In this document: positions 1 through 8,969 of the stretch, piece by piece | Numbering within the stretch: the stretch's first letter is position 1 | How the letters are laid out: each line of letters begins with the position of its first letter | Assembly: GCF_958298935.1 (NCBI RefSeq) | Contig: NC_084923.1 | Span: forward strand, 8,372,501-8,436,500 | DNA: 64,000 nucleotides | Source of the DNA: Phragmites australis | Lineage: Eukaryota; Streptophyta; Magnoliopsida; Poales; Poaceae | Reading direction: 5' to 3' | Notes under the pieces: model-generated | What the model was told of the DNA's origin: nothing | Seen by the model: only the letters and a program-made list of their open reading frames with translations | The model's database searches: none | Translations under genes and position numbers: made by a program

Positions 1-88
1 CCGTTCTGTCCCGCGTAAAAACCGGAAAACAAAAACGATCGGAAAACAATAGGACGGAACGGAACAGGTATTCCCGCTTTCATCCCTC
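1..88. mobile_element. Right end of an Ac/Ds-like hAT transposon
   Basis: The first 88 bases end with TTTCATCCCTC, close to the 11-bp inverted repeat of maize Activator (its 3' end reads TTTCATCCCTA). The bases before it hold several AAACCGG/ACGATCGG/GGAACGG-like motifs, as expected of Ac subterminal transposase-binding sites. The rest of the element lies before the window, so the 8-bp target duplication (it would be GCGTGCGA on this side) cannot be checked. Moderate confidence. Confidence 0.5.
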
Positions 89-570
89 GCGTGCGAGATC
101 GAGACACGCAAATAGGCCGAAGAGAGTAGGCCGCCGTGCAAGAGGATGGGTCAGGGGCTTTCGTCCTACGGTCCAACGCGCTGAGGGCCTAAGGCGAGTA
201 ACAGGCTTAAGCCGCGTCGCGGAGGGTTCTGTTGGTCCATTGGCCCATAAGGTGTTCGGCTTCCTGATGGGCTAACGAGATTTTTCTCCTCCCGCGTGGC
301 TAAGCTGAGCTGCTCGCCTGCTCCCATTCTGCTGCGGATATTTCGCCTAAATTAGAGCGCCGCTACCCACGCAACACCTGAAACGGTGCACGGATTAATC
401 TCAGCCACTGCACCTACATTTACGCGTACATCAGTTGCCCACGACCACGGCGTTTGCGCGCTGGCTGTGCCTTCCTCCGAATTCCCAACGAACTCCGATG
501 TATCCTCCCGAGTTCCCAACTAACCACCATCTCCCTCGCACTGAGTTACAACAGTGGCAGAGCAACGAGA
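89..570. other. Intergenic DNA upstream of the thaumatin-like gene
   Basis: Moderately GC-rich DNA with no recognisable coding region. Overlapping open frames on both strands show no family signature. It probably contains the upstream promoter of the thaumatin-like gene. Confidence 0.4.
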
Positions 571-577
571 TTGCGCG

Positions 578-587
578 TCTATATAAA
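578..587 (+). promoter_or_regulatory. TATA box of the thaumatin-like gene
   Basis: TCTATATAAA is a canonical plant TATA box about 150 bp before the start codon at 739. Transcription would start near 610-620, giving a leader of about 120 nt. The position is inferred from sequence only. Confidence 0.6.
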
Positions 588-738
588 CCAGACAAGTGCA
601 GCGCTTGATAGTTTATTACTGCTTCCACATTCCTCTTCCAGCTGCTGCAGCTCTCTCCCGCATACATTGTCCACGAGACCGTCGATTGCTGGTGCCAGGT
701 CCTTCGCCTCAAGCACACTTGCGAATCAAACCATTACC

Positions 739-1609
739 ATGGGAGCCATACGAATCGCACAGCTTCTACTCCTCACTGGTACATCTGCAGACTTATATGT
801 TGTGATCATACTGCAGCAATGCTGTACTTATGTTTGTGTCTGCACATGCAGGGGTTATCTGGTCGCATGTGGGGTTGGGTGCTGAGGCGGCCGGCACGAC
901 GGTCTTCACGCTGCACAACAACTGCACCCACACGATCTGGCCGGCCACATTGTCCGGCAACAGCGCCGTGGCCGTCGGGGGCGGGGGCTTCGAGCTCTCG
1001 CCCAACGCCACCGTCTCGTTCCCGGCCCCCACGGGCTGGTCCGGCCGCCTTTGGGCGCGCACCGGCTGCGTCTCGTCCGGCCCGTCGTCCCTCTTGTGCG
1101 CCACCGGCGACTGCAGCGGCGCCGTGAGCTGCACCCTCGGTGGCGCGCCGCCCGTCACGCTCGCGGAGTTCACCCTGGGCGGCGCCGACGGGAAGGACTT
1201 CTACGACGTGAGCCTGGTGGACGGGTACAACGTCGGCATCGGCGTGAACGCGACGGGCGCCAGGGTGAACTTCGCGACCTGCGGCTACGCCGGGTGCGTG
1301 GGCGACGTGAACGCGTTGTGCCCCGCGGAGCTGCAGGTTTCCAGGAATAAGACGGGAGCGGGCCTGGGGGAGGCGCCGTCGCCGTCGACGGTGGCGTGCC
1401 GGAGCGCGTGCGAGGCGTTCGGGACGCCAGAGTACTGCTGCACGGGCGCGCACGGGGGCCCGAACAGCTGCAGGCCGACCAAGTACTCGAGGCTGTTCAA
1501 GGCGGCGTGCCCCGCGGCGTACAGCTACGCGTACGACGACCCCACCAGCACCTTCACCTGCGGCGCCGGCGCGCAGTACCTCATCACCTTCTGCCCGGGG
1601 CAGCAGTAG
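739..1609 (+). CDS. Thaumatin-like protein (PR-5 family), two exons
   Basis: Exon 1 is 739-778 and exon 2 is 852-1609, with a 73-nt GT-AG intron splitting a glycine codon inside the signal peptide; the product is 265 aa. The N-terminus (MGAIRIAQLLLLTG...) is a hydrophobic secretion signal, probably cleaved near AEAAG. The mature part has 16 cysteines, the number forming eight disulfides in large thaumatin-like proteins, and the family signature around LLCATGDCSGAVSC. Acidic-cleft (REDDD) residues appear present: R in WARTGC, E in LAEF, D in KDFYD, D in GCVGD and D in AYDD. Family members are apoplastic, antifungal or stress proteins, some binding beta-glucan; the substrate cannot be told here. 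It ends PGQQ with no obvious GPI or transmembrane tail. An unspliced reading from 830 lacks an ATG, so the spliced model is preferred. Confidence 0.93.
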
Positions 1610-2130
1610 GAGTAGTACAGCCTAAACCTGTTAATGGGCTGAAAACCGCACCAAACTATTTTAATCAAAGCATCTCAGCCCAACCGAACCCACACCACCA
1701 CTGCTCCTACCAAACCCAAACCAAACCAACCTGCCAGCAAATTACTTTCCAACCCATTTCAAACCCGGTTCATGCTCTACTCGTTGACTCATTGTTTTTG
1801 TTACTAAGCGGTGGAATATTTACATTCAACGCATAGCTTCCCTAGCGATTACTTTTCCTCCAAACATGTTGCTGCCTCGAAAACACGGTCTGTAGTCTTT
1901 GGTTCTATTACTTGTACGTATCTATATGCCAACACACACAAATCAATACAAGCTGACAAATTAAGTTGAACTACTTTAGTTACAAGCATAAGACAAGATC
2001 ATATATACCAAATGAGATCAAATAACACGTCTTAAATTCACAACAATATTACAACTACATTTTTAACGTGATATCTGTAGCATATCTGAACATGTTTTTC
2101 AAATAATGTTAAGTAACATGCGATGATCAT
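1610..2130. other. 3' flank of the thaumatin-like gene, AT-rich intergenic DNA
   Basis: Presumed 3' UTR followed by AT-rich DNA. No open frame with a recognisable domain and no clear poly(A) signal pair that I would defend. Confidence 0.4.
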
Positions 2131-2330
2131 TTGAGTTTTAACATGTACTAAGAAATTCTATAGGGCCATCAAAAGCTCCTCTAAATAGCATAAACAACTT
2201 TCTAGCTAAGAACTCCCTATTTGAGTTTTAACATACACTAAGAAATTCTATAGGGCCATCAAAAGCTCCTCTAAACAGCATAAACAACATTGTAACTAAG
2301 AACTCTCCATTTGAGTTTTAACACAAGAAA
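2131..2330. repeat. 90-bp direct tandem repeat, two copies plus 20 bp
   Basis: The unit starting TTGAGTTTTAACAT at 2131 recurs at 2221 and its first bases again at 2311, an exact 90-bp spacing. The copies differ by a few substitutions (for example AAATAGCATAAAC versus AAACAGCATAAAC), so the duplication is fairly recent. No coding content. Confidence 0.85.
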
Positions 2331-3089
2331 ATGCTATTAAGCTTCCATTAAACTATCGCATTTGCTGCACTAACAATTCTAGGCCACAAATCATTGCACT
2401 CCTTTCTGATAGATCCAGTGATGGTAGAACGTACAACATAGTACATATTATTTATATTGTAGTACCAAAGGAAATACACAAATCATCGCAGTAAATAAAA
2501 ATATTAACTTAGAAGGGGAGTCTTTCAGATTTCACATAAGTCTTGTTTCTTCCAAGCAACATATTGTACATTATAGTTCAACCAAATTAGATGACATGTT
2601 CAACCAAATTAGATGACATATACTAGAGAACACTCAATAAAGCATGGAAATTGGCAAGACAATTTGGATGGGCCATGACCAAAGCAAACACCATCGGAGG
2701 GGAAGTGTTGACCACAACTGGCTATGTAATTCGCACTAGGCTCTTAGATCCTCCTCATTTGCTTTGTTCAATCTCTTTTGTCAAAAAAAAAATTGATGGG
2801 TACTGTACTACTATCCACAGATAATAAGTGAGATGTAGGGGCCTACATTGATACCAAATATGCAGAATAAAAACACTAGATGCGTTGTCACTGATTTTAG
2901 TTTTTAATATGATCAAATTAGAACATCTACACTGGACACAGGGTCTCCAAATTGGTATCCTCGTCATAGAATATAAATCATGTACCTGCAAGTGATAATA
3001 CGATTAGTTTGTGAGAAATAGATACATACACACACATATGTATGTGTATATAATTTATGAAAGTAACAACCGTCTATACCTTCATTATC
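2331..3089. other. AT-rich intergenic DNA, possibly hAT-derived
   Basis: No supported gene. A short direct repeat, CAACCAAATTAGATGACAT, occurs twice near 2580-2620. The stretch next to 3090 may be the intron or tail of the hAT fragment that follows, but has no signature of its own. Confidence 0.3.
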
Positions 3090-3245
3090 TACACCTTTGA
3101 CCGTGAATAGCCAATTTTTTCCACAAATAAGACCTTCTAGCATCTTGGGTGTAAGTGAACTTCTTGTGTCTCCAAGTATCCTACCTGCATAGCTAAAAGC
3201 ATATTCTGAGGACATATTACTAAGGGGAATTGCGAGGAAGTACAA
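3090..3245 (-). pseudogene. hAT transposase C-terminal dimerisation fragment
   Basis: Read on the minus strand, about 45 residues match the hAT C-terminal dimerisation region: LAIPLSNMSSEYAFS, then GRIL...RSSLTPKMLEGLICGKNWL. In hAT transposases this segment follows the catalytic core (consensus SSE.AFS..GR.L...RS.L.P...E.LIC...WL). The zinc finger and the rest of the catalytic domain are absent and the frame soon loses similarity. It is a relic of a hAT element or of a domesticated relative; nothing around it restores a full gene. Confidence 0.75.
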
Positions 3246-3570
3246 ATTGCAACTGCAAATGCCTGTCGATCGTTTTGTTCATCTGGAAATTTATGGTTTT
3301 AATTTGTTAGGACTTTGGAAGATAGAAAGGGGGGTTTGACGAACTGTTTCTTGAAATTTCTTGCTTGGTATCGACATGTTTCACGCCTTCCGTTCCTGTA
3401 TAAGCCAGAGCATTGGTGCGCCTGTTGTGCTGAAAGAGGAGGATTATAGTCTGTCTCGGCAGGCATCTATCTTGTTGTAAATAGGGTGTCAGACAGTGGC
3501 ATGGGCCGCGGTTTGCCGGCCCAAATCAGAAGGTGGTTGAGGCATAAAAAACATAGAGACCCAGAACATC
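3246..3570. other. Intergenic DNA between two transposon relics
   Basis: No gene recognised. Weakly hAT-related sequence may continue from the fragment at 3090-3245, but I cannot support a domain. Confidence 0.3.
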
Positions 3571-3577
3571 AGCTTCC

Positions 3578-3800
3578 TACTCAAGTTTATTCACAAAATC
3601 CACTATTCTTTGGATAATCCATGGGTCAATTGGATACTGAAGGCTCGCTATCGGAATAGCAAACGCCTCGGGGGTAAAATCTCGGTTTGCACATGAGCAT
3701 GGTGACATCTCAGCACAATCATTGAGTAATATAAAGCGGTGACAGTGGTAAAACTTGGAAATGGCAAGAATACCACCTTTTGGCTCGATTGTTGGCTAAA
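3578..3800 (+). pseudogene. LINE ORF2 fragment (region after the reverse transcriptase)
   Basis: The forward strand encodes HKIHYSLDNPWVNWILKARY and, after frame breaks, GNGKNTTFWLDCWL. In plant L1-type LINE and related ORF2 proteins, the segment between reverse transcriptase and the C-terminal zf-RVT domain has the same two landmarks (a PWV.WI block, then a ...GNG..T.FW.D.WL block). The equivalent region of the full-length LINE in this window reads HSGIKVTFWKDTWL near 35860-35915. The fragment has several breaks and is cut off by the next repeat. Confidence 0.6.
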
Positions 3801-3826
3801 CCGAAAAAAACATTTGTCTATCTAAT

Positions 3827-5408
3827 TGTAGGATCGAGAATGACAATCAGAGAAAGGTGAATATACGACTTACCAACTTTTTAGATGATCTTTTTCTAAT
3901 CTTTCACCTAATGCGTCTTAAAACAATATGCGGAAGCAAAAACTCAAGAGAAATATGTTACACCAAAAGATCCTCTAAGCATGTATCCCATGAATGTATT
4001 TGAACACATAGCTTCCATTGAAAATCAATCTATACATCATCGCACACAAAATCTTGCAATTTGAGAAAGAAATACTTAAATCCAAGAAGATAGTTACCGG
4101 ATGAATAAACTATTCAAGTTGATGATTTAGAGACTAAGTCTCTTTTGATCATGACTCTTAAGATATCAAGTCACCAAGACAAGATCTCAAGCATAATGAA
4201 CTATCAAGCCATCAAGATGAGGTCTCACCACTAACCTCTTTTCCAGTCACTTATGCATCGTCTTCACAGCAGAGCTTTAGTCACAAAGACAAAGGTCTCC
4301 GCATCCCCACACAATCTTTTCGTCATCACTCCACACCAAGTCAGAGGGTCAACAAGTTATCGGCAAGTCACAAAGACTCTAAAAAGCTGACATACCTCTC
4401 GGTACACGGTTGGATCACTCCTTGATCCACTCTCTAGGTTGCAGCACCTAGCAAAACATCTCTCTAGCCTTATAAGCACTAATCACTCTCTAATGGTGTG
4501 CTTAATCGCCTTGGATGAACACTTTAAGAACTTGGATGGCTTGGATATATTCTCAGGTGTGTATGAGGTTATCTGGACTCCAGCACCTTCAAATGATCGA
4601 GTGGGTGGGCATTTATAACCTCAAAACTGCCAACTAGCCGTTGCTCCAACGACTCAACTTTACTGTGAGCACATGATGATCCGATGACAATAGTAGTAGA
4701 AGCACCAAATCATCCGACATGTACATCGGTGGATACTAGCCATTGCAACTCCACTCAGATACATTCTAAACACTGGATTGTTTGGTGTAATCTTCACTTC
4801 CATCACTGGACTATCCGGTGTGTGTTGAGCCAAGCCGAGCCACTTCTTCTCTATGCAATTAGTCTGGTGTATAAACCTTCTGATCATCGGATTTTTTGGT
4901 GTGTTGACCTTCATCTACTTTGACATCTTCTTGAAAAACACTTTGGTGTTGGCTTATTCATCATCGGAACATCTGGTGTGTTGAAACATTTCCTTCTCTC
5001 ATTTGCACAGCTAATGTTAAATACTCTGGTGTACTTACTCGTCTAACACCGGATCATCCAATGTACTTAACTTTAGTTTCCTTCAAAAATCAACTCTTCT
5101 GTTATATACTATGGTGTGCTTCTGCTCTCATCACCGGACCATCCGGTGAGGTCAATTTACTTCTGCACAGAACATTAAATTGCTCTAGGAGTATAAACTC
5201 CTATGCGCCAGACCATCCGGTGAGGTCATTTTTCCTAGGACTTGTCCAATTCAGTACAAACTTTGTTCCGACTTCAGTGGTTTTTTCATGTATTACATAT
5301 ATGAGACCTACTAACATATATTCTCGACAAACATGTTAGTCCCAATGACTATATTATCATTAATCATAAAAATCATAATCATAACCTAATAAGGCAATTT
5401 TCGCTACA
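3827..5408 (+). repeat. Palindrome-rich LTR-like repeat, copy A
   Basis: It begins TGTAGGATCGAGAATG and ends TTTTCGCTACA, giving LTR-like TG...CA ends with complementary tips (TGTAG/CTACA). The middle (about 4690-5230) is an array of imperfect palindromes of the type ACCGGACCATCCGGTG separated by 40-70 bp. It aligns with copies B (13.8-15.7 kb), C (19.1-20.7 kb) and D (63.2-64 kb, inverted), sharing the 'caagtcaccaagac' and 'catgttagtcccaatgac' blocks. There is no coding content and no 5-bp target duplication at these borders. A solo or relic LTR, or a non-autonomous element. Confidence 0.65.
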
Positions 5409-6250
5409 CCTACCTCCGTCGAGCCTCCCTGCGTCTACAGCTGAGGGGGTAGCGTACTGTCTCCCTCGACCTCGGCGTCGACTCCGCCTTCAGCCACCGT
5501 CGCGGGGCTTCAGATGGGTCTGCCTCCGTCGAGCCTTGGCGCAACTACAAGCTAAGGAGGTCGCAGACTGCCTCCTTCTGCCTCATCACTGACTCCGCCT
5601 CCGACCACCTCCGTAGGGCTCTGGACCATGTCACCTCCGTTGAGCCTCGTTGCATTTACCGTTGAGGGGTAGTGGATTTCCTCCCTCAGCCCCGCCGTCG
5701 ACTTCACCTCTGGCCTCATCACGATGCTCCAGAGGGCCTTGCCTCCATCGAGCATTGCTGCGACTACATGTTGAGGGGATCACGGATTGCCTTCCTCGAT
5801 CTCGTCATTGACTCCACCTCCGGCCATCATCGCGGGGCTCCGGATGGCCCTGCCTCCGTCAAGCATCATTGCGACTACATGCTGAGGGGGTCATAGACTA
5901 CCTCCCTCGGTCTTGCCGTCAACTTCACCCCTCCGGTTACCTCCGCGGGGCTCCAGACCATGTCACCTCCGTTGAGCCTCATCACCGCCACTCACGACAA
6001 CTGTCGAGGGGGTCGTGGCCCCATGCTGCCTCCCTCAGCCTTGCCGTCGACTTCGCCTCCGACCACCTCCATGGGTCTTCAGACCTTGTCACCTCCTTCG
6101 AGCCTCGTCACCGTCGCTCACAGCAACCGCCAAGGGGGGTCGCAACCCCACGCCGCCCTGACTCCGTCGTCGACTCCGCCTCTGACCACTACCACGGGTC
6201 TTCATACCGTGTCGCCCCAGTTGAGCCTCATCGCCGTTGTTTTGCAGTCA
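5409..6250 (+). repeat. Degenerate tandem array of about 110-125 bp units
   Basis: About seven GC-rich units, each with CTCCGT(C/T)GAGCCTC, then GAGGGGGT, CCTCCCTC, GTCGACTCCGCCTC and a GGGGCTCCAGA-like end. Units start near 5411, 5522, 5630, 5730, 5850, 5968 and 6088. The open frames across it are by-products of the repeat and low complexity (Pro/Ser/His-rich), so I do not call a gene. It runs into the purine-rich tract and LTR at 6373, so it is probably internal sequence of a non-autonomous LTR element. Confidence 0.75.
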
Positions 6251-6372
6251 TCATTGAGAGATTTTACAAGGAGGAGAAGTTGTTCGGGATATCTTGACTC
6301 TAAGCCGGGGCTAGAGCTAGTTCTCTGTTCATCTACTCGCCCTTCGGAACCTTAGAGCCAGCGGATGAGGGG

Positions 6373-6726
6373 TGCTATTAGGGAAACGTCCCATCCCTAA
6401 GATATTTAGACGACATGTGGTGGCATTACTATAGTGATTGTAGTGTACTAGTTACCATATCGCATGTAAAGAGTGAGAGACCTAAATACCCGCATGTACA
6501 CATGATTGTAACATAATATTTTAGAGGTAGACTAGTAATTTCTCATGTCCTTTTTTTCTATAAAATAAGACCTCAGATGGCAGGAGTGGAGGACTTGAGA
6601 TTCTCGACCCATTACACCGACTCATGTTCTTCTCACTCTCTCCTCCTAATTCTGAGTTGATCCCTAAGCTTAAGCCTCCTTGTTGGAAGAGACTCTCGTC
6701 GTATTCTGTTCGAGGGTGCTCTAACA
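6373..6726 (+). mobile_element. 3' long terminal repeat of a retrotransposon
   Basis: A 354-bp segment starting TGCTATTAGGG and ending CTCTAACA. A purine-rich tract (GCGGATGAGGGG) lies directly before it, as expected before a 3' LTR. It carries a plausible promoter (TATAAAATAAG at 6559-6569). No matching 5' LTR is seen upstream; copy A or a deletion has replaced it. With only one LTR, the ends are inferred from TG/CA, the purine tract and the TATA box. Confidence 0.55.
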
Positions 6727-7708
6727 TTTTCGTTTAAGGATGCCTGCGAGCATCATTTTTAGTTTCTTCTGCACCTATGTGTGCGCTTTATTAGGCATCC
6801 ATTTGCATTTGCATGTAAACAAACTCCTCGCTTTTATTAATGAAAATTAAGGTAGGGGCCTCCCTTCCCGACTTCCTCATAAAGAGATCATATATTTTCT
6901 TCTCTTGAGTCTTGACAATTTTTTCCCAAAAGGACAGCATGAGGTTTGCCGATTTTATTAGAGTAGGAATAAAGGTGGAAAAATAAAGAGTTCAAGAGTT
7001 CGATAGAAGAAGATTACAACTAGAGTGCCTTCTAGGCACCGCGCCCAACAGACAACAATAGAGCTGGGAGGGCAGCAAAGGCCACAGCTCCCAGGGGCAA
7101 ACCGGCGCAGACTTCAGCAAGCAACAGAGATGAATCAACTAGACATTGCGTTTTGAAAAACTTCTATTTGTTCCTTGATCCTTTCAGCAACCTGCACCAT
7201 AGTACTTTCAACATTTTGGTGGTGTTCTTTTTCTTCCAAATGTTCCAAAAAAAGCGATTACCAAGCCATCAAAAGGTCTTCGAAGATCTTTATCAATTCA
7301 GCATGAAACCGTGGCCCACCATCCTCTGATTGTACGAAAGTAAGAAAAATGGGGCAAGGGTGGAAGGTGTACCTACAGGGTCAGCTAAGTCCAAACCTGC
7401 CAAGTGAAGACGCAATCTTTTGCATAAGTACGTAAGTGTTTCGTCTTCTTGACAAATTGAAATCGGTGAAATCGCCTTAAAAGAAAACAGATGTTCAGTC
7501 CATGTATGTGGCAACTGACAATATGTCCTACCAAAACAAACGGTCACTATGTGCAGCCCGACAACACTTCCCCTCATGAATCGATACAGAAAGCTGATTC
7601 GCGATTAGATGGCGACTTGACCATGGCACGTATCCCGTGCCCTGATACACGCGAACTCTTCCGGGCTCCGGCCTTTCCACGTCCCAAACTAGTAGCCGCT
7701 CGGGGCAG
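6727..7708. other. 3' flank of the uniporter gene and unassigned DNA
   Basis: No supported gene. Around 6835-6880 and 6900-7060 the DNA resembles the 3' ends of plant retroelements (ATTAATGAAAATTAAGG on +, TAATAAAATCGGCAAACC on -), but neither can be defended as a named element. The last few hundred bases before 7709 must include the 3' UTR of the minus-strand uniporter gene. Confidence 0.35.
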
Positions 7709-8827
7709 CTATTGTACGTGCGAGACGTGCCTGAACACGTCGACGTGGCCGTCGCTTTGCGCCGCAGAACCGAGCCCCTCCCCCTGCTTCAGGGCGTTGT
7801 ACCGTGCGACGTCGAACCCGCGCGCCCGCAGGAGGCGGCGCTGCCTCGACGCGAAGCGGCTCCGGACGAAGCCCTCGAAGGACGGTTCCGTGGCCGTGCG
7901 CATGAAGAAGGCGTAGCCGGACATGAAGTAGAGCGACGTAACGTAGAAGCACACCGGCTCCATCACGTCCCACGACAGCTCCCAGAAGGTGAGCCGCATG
8001 AAGCCCAGCGTCTGCGCCGCCAGGAGGCCCAGCCCGCACCACAGCTCGCGCCGCACCTGCGCGGCCGCCTTCGCGTCGATGGCCGCCTTCTGCGACTCCA
8101 TCGCCTCCAGCTCCCGCTTGCGCGCCTCGCCGTCGTCTCGTGCCCGCGGCGCCAGCTGCTGTTTCGCCGGGAGTATGCTCCCGATCGCTTTCGCTACCTG
8201 CAGGCCACATGGAGAGATGCGTACGCATAAGGCGGGTGCTCTGCTCTGTATGACTATCACGTTTCTTGGGTGTTCGTTGGGTCGTACCATGTCGGGGCGG
8301 AGGAAGACGGCGTCGCCGAGGACGATGACGACGCCGGACTCGTCGAGGGCCCGGGCAAGCCTGCGGCCGCCCTCGACGCCACCGGCAATGTCGACGCAGA
8401 GCGCGCCGAACTCCGACCCGGACACGACGCTCTGCTCGTTGGCCCTCAGCCTCGTCCGCGCCACCTCCATCTCCGCCGCCCTCGCCACCTTCCTCGCCTG
8501 CTCCACCGTCACGCCCACTTCCTCAGGCGGCCGCGTTATCGTACTCACAGGCGGAATAAGCCCGTCGAGCTGGAGACGGTGGAACAGCTGGTCCCCGACG
8601 GGGAGGGCGGGGAAGCAGTGCGCCGGGAGCGGGACGGACACGGTGGAGAACCGGACGGCGGTGGCCGGCCGAGGCCGCAGGAATGCGAGCGTCGGGCAGT
8701 CGTCCACGGCCAGCAGGGGCTGCCGTGCAGGTGGGATGGGAGCGGGAGGCTTGGGAATGGCTGCGGCGCTAGCGGCCGCGTTCTTGCCTGCCCACAGGCA
8801 CCGTGCCATCGTTCTGTGGAATGCCAT
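7709..8827 (-). CDS. MCU: Mitochondrial calcium uniporter pore protein, two exons
   Basis: Exon 1 is 8827-8288 and exon 2 is 8197-7709, with a 90-nt GT-AG intron; because 90 is a multiple of three, the unspliced frame stays open, but splicing joins ...FLRPDM to VAKAIGSILP as in plant homologues. The product is 342 aa. The N-terminus is rich in Ala/Arg with few acidic residues, fitting a mitochondrial presequence. A domain of about 150 residues is followed by a coiled coil (EARKRELEAMESQKAAIDAK), transmembrane segment 1 (about 232-250), the pore signature WDVMEP (256-261; canonical WDIMEP, whose Asp and Glu line the Ca2+ filter) and transmembrane segment 2 (about 262-281). The product should carry Ca2+ across the inner mitochondrial membrane. 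The first ATG is at 8827; the in-frame codon at 8848 is GTG. Exon 1 ending in ATG|GTACGA makes the donor clear. Confidence 0.95.
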   Translation of the reverse strand: MAFHRTMARCLWAGKNAAASAAAIPKPPAPIPPARQPLLAVDDCPTLAFLRPRPATAVRFSTVSVPLPAHCFPALPVGDQLFHRLQLDGLIPPVSTITRPPEEVGVTVEQARKVARAAEMEVARTRLRANEQSVVSGSEFGALCVDIAGGVEGGRRLARALDESGVVIVLGDAVFLRPDMVRPNEHPRNVIVIQSRAPALCVRISPCGLQVAKAIGSILPAKQQLAPRARDDGEARKRELEAMESQKAAIDAKAAAQVRRELWCGLGLLAAQTLGFMRLTFWELSWDVMEPVCFYVTSLYFMSGYAFFMRTATEPSFEGFVRSRFASRQRRLLRARGFDVARYNALKQGEGLGSAAQSDGHVDVFRHVSHVQ

Positions 8828-8958
8828 TTGTGTGCGCTTTTCTGTCACGAGCTCTATTGAGTTTTGAATGGTTTCGTGTTACGTGACAGAGATGGATGGC
8901 GCGAGCTGTTTGGCCGATCAGATGGAGCGAGTTGGGATGGGCCTGGGCGGGGGTTGGG

Positions 8959-8966
8959 TATTTATA
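8959..8966 (-). promoter_or_regulatory. TATA box of the uniporter gene
   Basis: On the minus strand this reads TATAAATA (CTTGTATAAATACCC), about 130 bp before the ATG at 8827. Spacing and sequence fit a plant core promoter. Confidence 0.6.
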
Positions 8967-8969
8967 CAA

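Noticed and set aside
5409..6250. CRISPR-like or coding tandem array
   Set aside because: Units are contiguous and diverged without uniform spacers, and this is plant DNA. Open frames are by-products of the repeat.
8828..8848. N-terminal extension of the uniporter frame (from 8848)
   Set aside because: The codon at 8848 is GTG, not ATG; the first ATG is 8827 and gives a normal presequence.
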